From the NCBI GenBank assembly GCA_010093605.1, contig MU004188.1:1374341-1438340 (forward strand): DNA of 64,000 nucleotides. The letters run 5' to 3'. Each line of letters begins with the position of its first letter. Within the stretch, counting starts at the first letter, position 1. Below, piece by piece: positions 39,627 to 52,452 of this stretch. The stretch comes from Lophium mytilinum. Taxonomy: Eukaryota > Ascomycota > Dothideomycetes > Mytilinidiales > Mytilinidiaceae. Made by a program: the position numbers and the translations under genes. Under the pieces are notes generated by a model. The model had not been told where the DNA came from, did not search any database, and saw only the letters and a list, made by a program, of their open reading frames with translations.

Positions 39627-41119
39627 AAATAAAAATACTACTAAAGATAATAATATTAATAATTCTATATATACCCCGGACCTAATAATCTATAGCTCTA
39701 TTACTAAGTACTATACTTTTAGCCGGGGCTATAACTAGGGTATATTTCTTAACTCTATTAATAATATTACTAAATTTCTAGATTATTTACTTCTACCTAG
39801 TAATAAATAGTTTAATAGCTTAATTAAGATTATAGACTTTTAAGACTTTCTTATATAAGTTTAAGCTAACTCTATCTACTTCTTCTATATTTTTAGAAGC
39901 TATTAAGCTATAACTAAGATTTTCTAGTAGATATATAAGAATAACTAGAAAGCGCAGTATAAACTTTAAGATAAAATTAGAGTTCTTAAAGATAAATATA
40001 ATAAAAAGAATAATAAGTTAGAAGCTATATATAAGAAACTTAAGCGCCTACTTAATATTAAAACTAAACTTAGAGAATATAAGAATAAACTTTATATCTA
40101 TAAGAATAAAATTACCTCTCTCTAATTAGATATTAAAGTCTAATAGAAGAACTATATTTAAGCTAATAAATAGTCTATAGAGTAAAAGAAGATTATTAAG
40201 CGCCTTATAGCTAATCTTACTTAAGTAGCTAAAAATAAGTATAAATATAATACGCGCCTTACTACTTTAGAAAATAAAATTAAAATACTATAGATACTTT
40301 AGTATACTTCTATATCTATACTAACTATATAAGCTACTTCTATAATAGCTATAGTACTCTATTAAATATATCTATATATACTACTACCTATTAACTCTAT
40401 TACTATAGTAGCTAAAGATCTACTTATCTTTCTTAATAGAGTAATTAAATTAGAAGAAGCGCAAGCTAATAATAGCCCCTTAGTAGACTATAATACTAAT
40501 TAACCTTACTATACTATAGAATATATAAGTAATAAAAATTAAGCTTACTATACTATAGAGTATATACATAGTTACTATAACTCTAGCCTACCCTTATCTA
40601 ATAATAGAAGCTCTTTTTATCGCCGCAATTATATCTATAGCCTATCTTATTATTATAACTACTTTTATAAGTATTACTCTTATTAATACTTATACTTATA
40701 CTTATACTTATATTTATAAAATATAAGCTATTACTACTACTTTTACTAAGACCTTTATATTAAGATATCTAAAGATTATTAAAACCTTAGTATTACTCTA
40801 AATAGAGTTTCTTATATAAAAGATAAGTTCTAGCTCTACCTAGATAAGTTTAGAGGTAATAAAGATAAGTACTCTAAGTTTTATTATAGATTTCTAAATA
40901 AAGTTAACTATAGTAGCTATACTATAAGATCTAGTAAACTCTTATATCTTATTTATCTTAGTAAGTATTTTATAGGTATACCTCTAAAAGGCTTCTACGC
41001 CTAGTAAGATAGCTACTAGCTTTTTCTTACTATCTAGAAAGCTATTATATTCTTAGACTTTTAATATAATAATTTTAATAAAATTAGTACTACTAAAAAT
41101 AAGCTTTATAAGCTTATCT

Positions 41120-41339
41120 TATAGGGGGCCGATATAATATAAGTAATAAGGTATATTAACTATTATAAAAATCTAAGCTAAGAAGAAGAGAGAGAGCTAG
41201 AAGCTCTTAAGAGGTTATAGTTTAACGCCGGCGTATAGGCTGCGGCCTAGCGCCGGGCTAGCGTCTTACTTAGATTATATAAGGGGCAGCACGTAACCTT
41301 AGTATATAATTATTAGAATTCTAGGTTTATACTATAATA
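41120..41339 (-). repeat. 3' LTR of element IV
   Basis: 220 bp, starts TATAGGGGG and ends CTATAATA on the + strand. It contains a GC-rich core (GCCGGCG...GCGGCC) that has kept its CpG sites. Near-identical to 48715-48934. Confidence 0.9.
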
Positions 41340-44300
41340 CTATCCCCCCCTTTAAAAGCTAAAGTTCTATAAGGTTTATAATATATTATAGCTTCTCTAT
41401 CTATTCTATTCTTTCTATTCTATCTATATTAAGCTACTTATGTAGCTCTTCTATTTATATACTTACTATTATATATAGTTATTAGTATAGCCTTACTATA
41501 TCTATTATTTTCTTTCTTATATTTACCCTTATATTTATTCTTATATTTATTCTTATATTTATCCTTATAGTTATTTTTAAGTACTATAAGTAGACTATAT
41601 AAATTAACCTAAGGCCTATTATTAGCTTCTATCTATTAGAGTTCTACTTTAGGTTACCTATATAGAATAGCCTTCTTATAAGATAACTTAGCTACCTAAT
41701 AAGGTTGCTGTTTATACTTACTTAGGCTAGTGCTAAGAATATTCTATAGGCCTACTATTACTGCAGTAGCGCTTACGCTCTTATCTATTATCTTAGTAAC
41801 CTTCTATTTAGATATACTAAATATTAAATAAGGTTCTACTTTAAGGCTATATTTATTATAATACTCTATAAAAAGCTTATTATAGCTATTTATATTCTAG
41901 TAAGGTTTCTATTTAGGCTAGGTATTATTATAACCTATCTAGGCTATCTTATATATAAGGTATAGTTTCTTACCTATATATAAATCTAGTTAGCGGCCGT
42001 TAAATCTAGAATTAAGAACTTTATTAATATAGTACTACTCTATAAAGCTATCTTCTTCTATCTTAAGTATAGATAGGGGTTCTAGATATTATTCTAGAAG
42101 GGGCGGATTCTTATTAATTTAATAGAGTAACTATAGATAGAATACTAGAAAGATTTCTTTTATAGACTTAGAAAGTTCTAGCTTATATACTATATTATTA
42201 ATAATACGCGTTATATAGAAGGGACTAAGATTCTTATAGTTAAGAGACTTACTTAGTTATATAGTATAGATATTCTTTATATTAAGTATAACTATATTAT
42301 TAACTTTAAACTTAGAGGCTAGTAAATAGTTCTAGTTAGCTAGTTTCTTTATTTTAGATTAATTCTAATATAGTTTACCTTTAAGAAACTTGCGTAAGTT
42401 ATAAATTTATATAATAAGCTTCTTAGTAGCGTCTATACCTTATTTTTTAGGCTCTAGTATAATAATTCCTTATAAAGAGGGTTTAAGGCTACTTCTTAGC
42501 GTATATTCTTTAGTAGCCTTAAAGAGGGAGACACCTATAGACTAGTTAATATCTATATTAGCTTTAAACTTAGTAAAGGTAATAAGGTTTACCTAATTAT
42601 TCTATAGGTAATAGATATACGCGCATAGATACTACTTAAGGCCTATATTAATAATCTCTATCTATCTATTAGTCTTTAGGTAGGCTATAGTAGATAGCTT
42701 TAGATATATATCTATGCGTTTATATAGGTGTTTCTAGAAGAAAGATATAAACTATACTTTATAGTTAGATATAATATAGTCTAAATAGCCTTCTTTATAC
42801 TAAATCTAGTTAATAAAGGCTTATATAATATCTTCTAGCTCTATAGAGTCTAGAGGAATAAACTTATACTTTTTAAATAGCTAGTTAACTACTACTATAA
42901 TATATTAGTATATATAGCCCTTAACTATATAAAAGGGTAGCTTAGTAATAAAATTAATAGATATATCTATCTAGTATTAATTTAGAATAGATAGAGGCTT
43001 AAGTAAGCTATATTTACCTTCTTTATAGACCTTTATATATCTATATATAAAATAAGTATTAATATATATAGTAATAGAGTTTATAATACCTAGCTAGTAG
43101 TACTAAAAGAAGAGGTAATAGTAGAGGGAGTTTCTTCTAGTATAGCCTCTAGAAAAAGAGTTATAGGCTTTCTTAATTAACTATATATAGAGCTTCGCAT
43201 TATATAGAATATATAAGCGGCTATTAATAAATAGCCTATTTTTATAAATTTTATAGTTGCTAAGCTTAATTTTAATTTCTTATTTCTAAATAAGTTTAAG
43301 TAGAATTTACTATTTACCTATTTCTTTTATATATATAATATACTAGAGAATATTATTCTCTATATATACTTAATTAATCTACTAAATAGTAGTATTATTA
43401 GTATAGTTCCCTAGTAAGTCCTTATCTAACTTATTACTAGACTTAGATACCTTTAGCGCTCCTTCTTTAGCGGTAGGACCTATAGGTGCGGGTTTAGGGG
43501 CGATTAACGCAGTAATATTAGGGGCAGCGTTGCGTAGATCTTTATCTAACTTACTATAGTCTACTACGGCCTTAGTTAAGTATCTCTTTTCTTTAGTCTT
43601 ATTAGCGGCTAGAATAATATAGAGAATATTAGTTAGGTACTATTTAGCTACTTTATATATAAGCTAGGTAATTCTAATAACTAGAACTTTCTATTTATTT
43701 AGAAGCATGCTAGCTAGTTAAAGGGCTTAGTATATACTATTTAGTAAGTTTCTCTTTTTTAGAATAGTTTATATTTAATATATTATTCTAGAATTATTTA
43801 GATTATCTAGAATATTACTAGGCCTATAAATAAGGCTATTAGGCTTAGTTAACTACTTGCCTAGTTACTAGTTTAGAATAAAATTAAACTATAAGAAGTA
43901 TTTAGCCTAATAGGCCTAGCGGTGGTTAAGCTACTTTAATAATATAAAGTATTTTAGGTTCTTATAGTCTATTTAGATAAGTATAGAGTTAATAACACCT
44001 ATAAGTTTAAAGCGCTATTTCTTAAAGGCCTATATAATAGTAAGTAGTTTCTTATTATAGATTTTATAGTTATACTTAGCTAGAGTTATCTTTTTAGAAA
44101 GGAAAGCTATAGGTTAAAGAATTCTATCTAGGCCTTATTAAGAGAGAATTACTACTATAATATAGTTTAAGGCGTTAGTCTCTAGTATATAGTCTAGGTC
44201 TAGATTAAAGTAGGCTAGAACTAGTATAGAGAGAAATAAGGCTTTAAGCTTCTTAAAGGCCTACACTACTAAACTATTAGTAAGTAGAGAAAAATTACCT

Positions 44301-45560
44301 TATTCTATTATTTTCTTAGTAAGTTTAGTTAGTAGAGCGGCTATTTATAAATAGCTAGTAATAAATTGCTAGTAGAAGTTATAGAAACCTAAAAAGAATT
44401 AAATATTCTTAATATTCTAGGGCAGCTTCTAGTCCTAGATAGTACTAACTTTAGTTAAGTCTATTTCTATACTATTAGGCGTAATAATTAGTCTAAGATA
44501 CTTAATATATTTAACTAAGAAGTAATACTTATTAATATTAAGAAAGAGACCTACATTATATAAGGCGGTAAGAATATTTATATAGTTCTTTTTATAATCT
44601 TCCTTATTATTACTATATATAAGGACGTTATCTATATAGGCTATATAGTAGATATTAAGATATAGTTATAATATAGAGTTAATAAATAATTAAAATATTC
44701 TAGGGGCGTTATATAAGCTAAAAGATATAATATTAAATTTAAAAACGCTATATTAAGTCTAAAAGGCCGTTTTTAGCTAATTACTATTCTTAATATAAAT
44801 ATTATTAAAGGCGGCAATAATATTAAAGATAGAGTATATCTTAGCTTTATAAAGCTGCATAATTATATTATATAAGAAAGAAGGGGCGTTTCTATCTTTA
44901 ATTATAATTTTATTTAGTAAATAGTAATTAATATAGATATAGAGTTCTCTACCTAGCTTATAGATAACTATAACGGGCGCTATAAATAGTAATATGCTAG
45001 GGTAAATAAAGCTCTTTCTAAGTATCTTATAAATATAGGCCTTAACTACGCGGAGCTTATTATAGAAGAGGCTATACTAGTAAGAAATAGATAGTTTAGT
45101 ATTAGGGTTCTTAAAGTTAATAGTATAATCTATACTAGACCTATATAGTAGTAGCTTATTTACTACTTATAGATTAAAGGCGTCTAAAATCTAGTAGAAA
45201 AATAGTAGAACTTTTTCTTATAGCTAATTCTTAGTATATAGTAATTTAGTTATCTTCTTCTTAAAGTAATAGTAGTTCTCTATAGTAACGCCTATAAGGT
45301 TTACTATCTAGTATCTATAGGTATATTACTTATCTATTTTCTAGAGCTAGTCTAATTATTTAAAGTCTTATAAAGTAATAGTTATTACTATATCTCTATT
45401 TTACTTTACTATAGTAGAATAGGTATATACAGAAATAAACTAAATATTATATACTAGAGGCTTATTTAGTAGAACTAGTTTAGGCGGAAGAGGCTTACTA
45501 TTATAATTAAGCTAAGGGGAGTCTTCCGCATTATTAGGGCCTTTAATAACCGGGCTAAGG

Positions 45561-45615
45561 TTAGAATTAGAGTTAGAGTTAGAGTTAGAGTTAGAGTTAG
45601 AGTTAGGGTTAGAGT
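45561..45615 (-). repeat. Hexamer array (TTAGAG)n inside element IV pol
   Basis: Nine or so TTAGAG-type units with one TTAGGG. On the coding (minus) strand they read as alternating AAC and TCT (Asn-Ser) codons. It lies opposite the assembly gap in the sister element V. Confidence 0.8.
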
Positions 45616-48600
45616 TATATTAAGAGCTATAGAAATTACCTAGGTTCTAGTATAGTTTAATTTTAATATATTTTAAATAAATAAGGCTCTTTATAATAAT
45701 AGGCCTACTATATTAAAGGTAGTTAGATATATAGTAGTTAGATTAGAAGACTAGCTAGGTCTTTCTAAAGCTAATAGTAGGGTTATAAAGCTAAAGCTAA
45801 GGTATACCTAAGATTATATTATATTATCTAGTATTAGTAATATAGTAAGTAATAGTATTATAGTAGTTACCTATATAGAAGGTAATATCTACTATATAGT
45901 CTAGTATAATAGAGGGCTTACTATTAGTAAGCTTAAGAATAATAGGTTATAAAAGGGATTAGGTAGGTATTTTATAAAGGCGCGCGGTCTTTAAATAAAG
46001 GAATTAAGAGCCTAATTCTATATTAGAAAGAATCTTAGTAGTAAAAGAGTTAGAAATAGAATTAGATTAAAGGATTCTATCTAAGAAACTAAATTATTTA
46101 CTATTAACTAGTTGCGGCGTAAGAGTAGATATATATATAATAACTAGCTTAATTTCTTATTCTAAAATAGTAATCCTATCTATAACTACTCTTAATTTTC
46201 TATTATTAAAGGCTAGAGGTCCTTAGTAGTAACTATTACTAAAAACTAGATATTTTCTATTATTTTATTATAGGTAGAGCTAGTATTTATAGTACTAATA
46301 TTAATGCTAGTAAGGCTAATTTTATTAGTAAGACTACTAACTTTATAGATAGAGACTAGCTATTATCTAATATATAGGGCGTTGCTATTAGCTATATATC
46401 TACGCTCTAGATAGTTCTAGTAATATCTAAGCTACTTAAGGCGTGCAATAGTATAGTAGTTATAACTAAAGGGGCTAGAGAAGTTATTTACAGTAGTAGT
46501 AGTAGCGGTGCTAGAGGTAGTATTACTAGTATTATTCTTAGATATATACTTAGTATTAGTAAGCGGCGGGTAGTAAGGTATAGATAAGCTACCGCCTATA
46601 GCTTTATAGTTATTACGCGTAGACTTAAAGGTCTTTTTATTCTTTTAGGTATTTTTATTTAGTTTAATAATATTAAGCTATAATTCTAAAGTCTAGAGAA
46701 ATATAATAAAAGTTATTATATTAGTATCTTATCTATTAGCGGCCTTATACTTAAGGCTATTAGCAAGATTATACTATATATAGTAGATCTTCTTAGGGTT
46801 TTTAAGGTAGAGGGAGGCTACGCTAGTATTAAAGCGTTCTATCTAGATTATAATACGCTTATCTTTCTCTTATATAAACTTACTATTATATAAATTAGTA
46901 TATATATCTACTACTTTATTAAAAGGTCTATAGACCTTATCTAGGTTATTAATTAATTTCTCTATAGAGAGGTATAGCTTATTACTATTAGGTTTAGCGT
47001 AGTAGAAAATTATATTAAATACTTTACTTTTAAGCCTATTATAGATATATACTATATAATAATATAAGATAGTATATAGTAGTATATAGATATCTAGCTT
47101 ACTAAGTATCTATATATACTATTATTAGTAGAATAGCTTATTCTTATTACTACTACTAAACTTATCTAGATTAGGGTAATAAGATATTACTATATACGCG
47201 CTAAGATTCTAAATAGGCATAAATAGAGTAGTAGACTTACTCTTAATAGATTTAAACTATAAAAGCTAGCTAATAGAATAATAGTAAACTAGTACTACAG
47301 GTATAAAAGAGCGGGTGCTATTATTATTATTATTAGAATTATAGTTAGAGTTTAAAAGTAGTAGATAAGTCTATTAAGAAAGCTATTATTTAAGCTTCTT
47401 AATATAAGTAGTAAGTTTCTTATATATCTCTTTAAGAGTTTAGTACTTACTATACTAGTAATTATAATATAGGCGCATCTAGTTAAGCTTAAGGTTAGTC
47501 TAATAACTACTTATAACTTACTATAGCTACTTAGTATAATAGGCCTCTAATTCTTATTCTACTATAGTAGTATTATTAGAGGTATCTTATTTATACTTCT
47601 AGTACTTATTCTAGAGATTATTATAGAGCTTATCTTTTTTATTAGCTTCTTTAAAGCCTACTTTATACTCTATATAGAGCTTCTAGAAGAACTTCTACTA
47701 TACTAGATTATTCTTATTTACTATAGTAGTAAACTCTATCTTATTAGTAACTATAGTATTAATAGTTATAGTACTATTACTATAATAGTTAAGAAGCTAG
47801 ACTAGTAGCTATATATAGCGCTATAGGTTAGTTTTTTATAGTTTCTCTAGAATATCTATATATTTAGGTTTAGTATCTAGAACCTATTTAGTTTTATAGC
47901 GTGTAACTAGAATAGAGGCTCTTTAATCTACTATAGATACTTAGTAATAAGTAGTATATAGCTTACTACTACTAGCTTAGATATAAGAGTTATATATATT
48001 ATCTTCTATAATAAATTAAATAGCGCGCTTATCTAGAATATTTACGCTAGGCGTAATAAAGCCGCCTTTATTATTAAAGTCTTAGTTTAGATTAAGTTTA
48101 TTAGTAATAGTCTAGTTCTAGTTCTAGTTTATAGGTTTAGTAGTATTAACTTAATTATCTACTAAGTATTTAGGGCGCTAGGTATTAGCGCGCTAGACGT
48201 TAGTGCGCTAGGTATTAGCGCGCTAGGTATTAGCGCGCTAAGTATTATCTATAGTCTATAAGAAGGCTTAGGTCTCTTTTTAAATATTTAGAATTAGTCC
48301 TCTAGTTCTATACTAGAAGCTAGAAATAATAGCTAGAGTAGAAGAGCCTTTTACTACGCCTTAAAAATATATAAGTTATATAGTATAGCGGGCTTTCTTA
48401 TTACTAGCTATTAATAGAGTTATAGAAGTATAGGTAATAGATAGTTTTTCTAAAGTATTTAGGTTAGCGCTATTTATAGCGCCTAGAGTCTTTAGATTAT
48501 CTTAAAGCCTAGCTATTAAATTAACTACTAGCTTATTTAAAGAAGGTAGTGCTAGATTATAGTCCGCTAGGTTAAATTTAGATACCGCGCGTAGCTATAT

Positions 48601-48714
48601 AGCTAGGCTAGTAGGTAGATATTTAATTAGTTTTAATAAAAATACCTAGATCTTATAATAGAGTTCTAGAAAAAATTAATAAAATTCTAAGTATAGAAGG
48701 GAGAGCTTAGATTA

Positions 48715-48934
48715 TATAGGGGGCTAATATAATATAAGTAATAAAGTATATTAACTATTATAAAAATCTAAGCTAAGAAGGAGAGAGAGAGCTAGAAGCT
48801 CTTAAGAGGTTATAGTTTAACGCCGGCGTATAGGCCGCAGCCTAGCGCCGGGCTAGTATCTTACTTAGATTATATAAGGGGCGGTATATAACCTTAGTAT
48901 ATAATTATTAAAATTCTAGGTTTATACTATAATA
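48715..48934 (-). repeat. 5' LTR of element IV
   Basis: Partner of 41120-41339 with the same length and ends; TATCT follows. Confidence 0.9.
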
Positions 48935-49013
48935 TATCTAGACTAGTAGTATAACCCCTAATTATATATAAAAGCTAATAAAGTTATATATAATCTACCT
49001 TCTAGGCTATAGA
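48935..49013 (+). mobile_element. Element VI, 79-bp middle segment between elements IV and V
   Basis: This short remnant of VI gag begins with the TATCT duplication of IV and ends with ATAGA, the left TSD of V. It separates two oppositely oriented copies of family C. Confidence 0.7.
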
Positions 49014-49234
49014 TATTATAGTATAAACCTAGAATTATAATAATTATATACTAAGGTTATATACCGCCCCTTATATAATCTAAGTAAGATGCTAGCCTAG
49101 CGCTAGGCCGCAGCCTATATACTAGTGTTAAACTATAACCTCTTAAGAGCTTCTAGCTCTCTCTTTTCTTTTTAGCTTAAATTTTTATAATAGTTAATAT
49201 ACCTTATTACTTATATTATATTAGCCCCCCTATA
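49014..49234 (+). repeat. 5' LTR of element V
   Basis: Reverse-complement match of the IV and VII LTRs; starts TATTATAG and ends CCCCCCTATA. Partner of 56442-56662. Confidence 0.9.
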
Positions 49235-49691
49235 TAATCTAAGCTCTCTCTTCTATACTTAGAATCTTATTAATTTTTTCTAGAACTCTATTATAAGATC
49301 TAGGCGTTTTTTACTAAAACTAATTAAATACTTTTCTACCGGCCTAGCTATATAGCTACGCGCGGCACCTAAATCTAACCTAGTAGACTATAATCTAGTA
49401 CTACCTTCTTTAAATAAGCTAGTTAATCTAATAGCTAGGCTTTAAGATAATTTAAAGACTCTAGGCGCTATAAGTAGCGCTAATCTAAATACTTTAGAAT
49501 ATACTTCTATAACTCTATTAACTACTAGTAATAAGAAAGCCTACTATACTATACGCCTTATACGCTTTTAAGGCGTAGTAAAAGGCTCTTCTATTCTAGC
49601 TATTATTTCTAGCTTCTAGTATAGAACTAGAGGACTAATTCTAAATATTTAAAAAGAGACCTAAGCCTTCTTATAGACTATAGATAATACT

Positions 49692-49781
49692 TAGCGCGCT
49701 AATACCTAGCGCGCTAATACCTAGCGCACTAATGCCTAGCGCGCTAATACCTAGCGCACTAATGCCTAGCGCGCTAATAAC
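49692..49781 (+). repeat. 15-bp tandem array in element V gag, six copies
   Basis: Six units of TAGCGCGCTAATACC with few changes. The period is five codons. The units keep GCGC while the C before A has mostly become T, a good local view of the RIP bias. The counterpart in IV is near 48174-48246. Confidence 0.8.
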
Positions 49782-52177
49782 TAGCGCCTAGAATACTTAG
49801 TAGATAAATAAGTTAACGCTACTAGAACCTTAAACTAGAATATTACTAATAAACTTAACCTAGACTATAACTCTAATAATAAAGGCGGCTTTATAATACC
49901 TAGCATAAATATTCTAGATAAGCGCGCTATTTAATTTATTATAGAAGATAATATATATAAACTATAAGTTAGTAGTAGTAAGCTATGCGCTATTTATTAC
50001 TAAGTCTCTATAGTAGATTAATAAGCCTTTATTCTAGTTATATACTATAAGACTAAGTAGATTCTAAATACTAAATCTAAGTATATAAATATTCTAAAAA
50101 GACTATAAGAAACTAATCTATAGCGCTATATATAGCTACTAGTCTAGCTTCTTAACTATTATAGTAATAGTACTATAACTATTAATACTATAGTTACTAA
50201 TAAGATAGAGTTTACTACTATAGTAAATAAGAATAACCTAGTATAGTAGAAATTCTTCTAGAAGCTCTATATAGAGTATAAAGTAGGCTTTAAAAAAGCT
50301 AATAAAAAAAATAAGCTCTATAATAACCTCTAGAATAAATACTAGAAGTATAAATAGAATACTACTAATAATACTACTATAGTAGAATAAGAACTAAAGG
50401 CCTATTATACTAAGTAGCTATAGTAAGTTATAATTAGTTATTAGGCTAACCTTAAGCTTAATTAGATGCGCCTATACTATAATTACTAGTATAGTAAGTA
50501 CTAGACCCTTAAGAATATATATAAAAAGCTTACTACTTATATTAAAAAGCTTAAATAATAGCTTTATTAGTAGAATCTATAGCCCTTAGACCCTAATTAT
50601 AATTCTAATAATAATAATAGTACTTATTCTTCTACGCCTATAGTTCTACTCCGCTATTATTCTATTAGCTAGCCCCTATAGTTTAAACCTATTAAGAGTA
50701 AGTCTACTACTCTATTTACGCCTATTTAGAATCTTAGTATATATATAGTAATATCTTATTATTCTAATCTAGATAAGTTTAGTAGTAGTAATAAGAATAA
50801 GCTATTCTACTAGTAATAGTATATATAGATACTTAGTAAGCTAGATATCTATATACTACTATATACTACTATATATTATTATATAATATATATTTATAAT
50901 AGGCTTAAGAAAGAAGCCTTTAATATAATCTTCTATTATACTAAACCTAATAGTAATAAGCTATACCTCTCTATAGAAAAACTAATTAATAATCTAGATA
51001 AGGTCTATAGACCTTTTAATAAAGCGGCTAATATATATACTAATTTATATAATAGTAAATTTATATAAAAGAAAAATAAGCGCGTTATAACCTAGGTAGG
51101 GCGCTTTAATACTAGTATAGCCTTCCTCTACCTTAAAGACTCTAAGAAGATCTATTATATATAATATAATCTTGCTAATAGCCTTAAATATAAGGCGGCT
51201 AATAGGTAAGATACTAATATAATAACTTTTATTACCTTTCTATAGACTCTAGAATTATAGCTTAATATTATTAAGCTAAATAAGAATATCTATAAAGATA
51301 AGAATACTTCTAAGTCTACGCGTAATACCTATAAACCTATAGGCGTAGAATTAATAGTACCTTACCGCCCGCTACTTACTAATACTAAGTATATATCTAA
51401 GAATAATACTAGTAATACTACTCTAACTACTACTACTATAAATAACTCTCTAGGCCCCTTTAATTAGAATTACCGCACTATTACTTACCTTAAGTAGCTA
51501 GGTTACTACTAGAACTATCTTAAATATAAATATATAGCTAATAGTAACGCCCTATATATTAGTTAATAGCTAGTTTTAATCTATAAGATTAGCGGCCTTA
51601 TAGATAAGATTAACCTTACTAGCGTTAATATTAATATTAGCGCTATAAATACTAGCTCTATCTATAATAAGATAATAGAAAATACTTAGTTTTTAGTAAT
51701 AGTTACTACTAAGAACCTCTAACAGCCTTTAATAATAGAAAATTAAAAGTAGTTATAGATAGAATTACTATTTTAGAATAGAAGATTAAGCCGGTTATTA
51801 TATATATATCTACTCTTACGCTATAGCTAGTTAATAGTAAATAGTTTAGCTTCTTAGATAGAATTCTCTAATCTAATTCTATTTCTAACTCTTTTACTAC
51901 TAAGATTCTTTCTAATATAGAATTAGGCTCTTAGTTTCTTTATTTAAAGACTATACACCTTTATAAGATATCTACCTAACCCCTTTTATAACCTATTATT
52001 CTTAAGCTTATAGATAGTAAGCCCTCTATTATATTAGACTATACTATAAATATTACCTTCTATATAGGTAACTACTATAATATAGCTACTTACTATATTA
52101 CTAATACTAGATAATATAATATAATCTTAGATATGCCCTAGTTATAGCTTTATAACCCTACTATTAGCTTTTAAAAG

Positions 52178-52452
52178 NNNNNNNNNNNNNNNNNNNNNNN
52201 NNNNNNNNNNNNNNNNNNNNNNNNNNNNNNNNNNNNNNNNNNNNNNNNNNNNNNNNNNNNNNNNNNNNNNNNNNNNNNNNNNNNNNNNNNNNNNNNNNNN
52301 NNNNNNNNNNNNNNNNNNNNNNNNNNNNNNNNNNNNNNNNNNNNNNNNNNNNNNNNNNNNNNNNNNNNNNNNNNNNNNNNNNNNNNNNNNNNNNNNNNNN
52401 NNNNNNNNNNNNNNNNNNNNNNNNNNNNNNNNNNNNNNNNNNNNNNNNNNNN
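52178..52452. other. Assembly gap (275 N) inside element V
   Basis: All bases are N. By comparison with element IV (reverse complement of about 45405-45763) the missing part should be about 360 bp and include the Asn/Ser-coding hexamer array, so the N length is likely an estimate. Confidence 0.9.

Larger units (their letters stand above)
39392..41119 (+). mobile_element. Element VI: Ty3/Gypsy retrotransposon fossil, leader and gag part (first segment)
   Basis: After element II the + strand carries a leader (39392-39640) and then a long gag-like stretch: a Lys/Glu-rich part with coiled-coil character (about 39950-40300), then Tyr/Asn-rich sequence with a YxKFRYRF-like core near 40870-40900. 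It is interrupted at 41119 by element IV and continues at 48935 and 56663. The 5' LTR is not visible; it may be the unresolved stretch left of 22862, displaced by element II. It is broken throughout. Confidence 0.7.
41120..48934 (-). mobile_element. Element IV: Ty3/Gypsy LTR retrotransposon fossil (family C)
   Basis: LTRs at 41120-41339 and 48715-48934 carry a perfect TSD, TATCT (41115-41119 and 48935-48939). The total is about 7.8 kb on the minus strand, with the polypurine tract at 41340-41365. In minus order: gag (about 46500-48650, with a short 15-bp-period array near 48174-48246), protease region, a hexamer array at 45561-45615, RT with YxDD near 44617-44655, RNase H, and integrase toward 42000. 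It is broken throughout. It is inserted in the gag of element VI and is close in sequence to V and VII. Confidence 0.88.

Noticed and set aside
45561-45615. Interstitial telomere repeat
   Set aside because: The units are mostly TTAGAG, lie inside pol, and read as Asn-Ser codons in phase; the same array type occurs in element VI at the same domain position.
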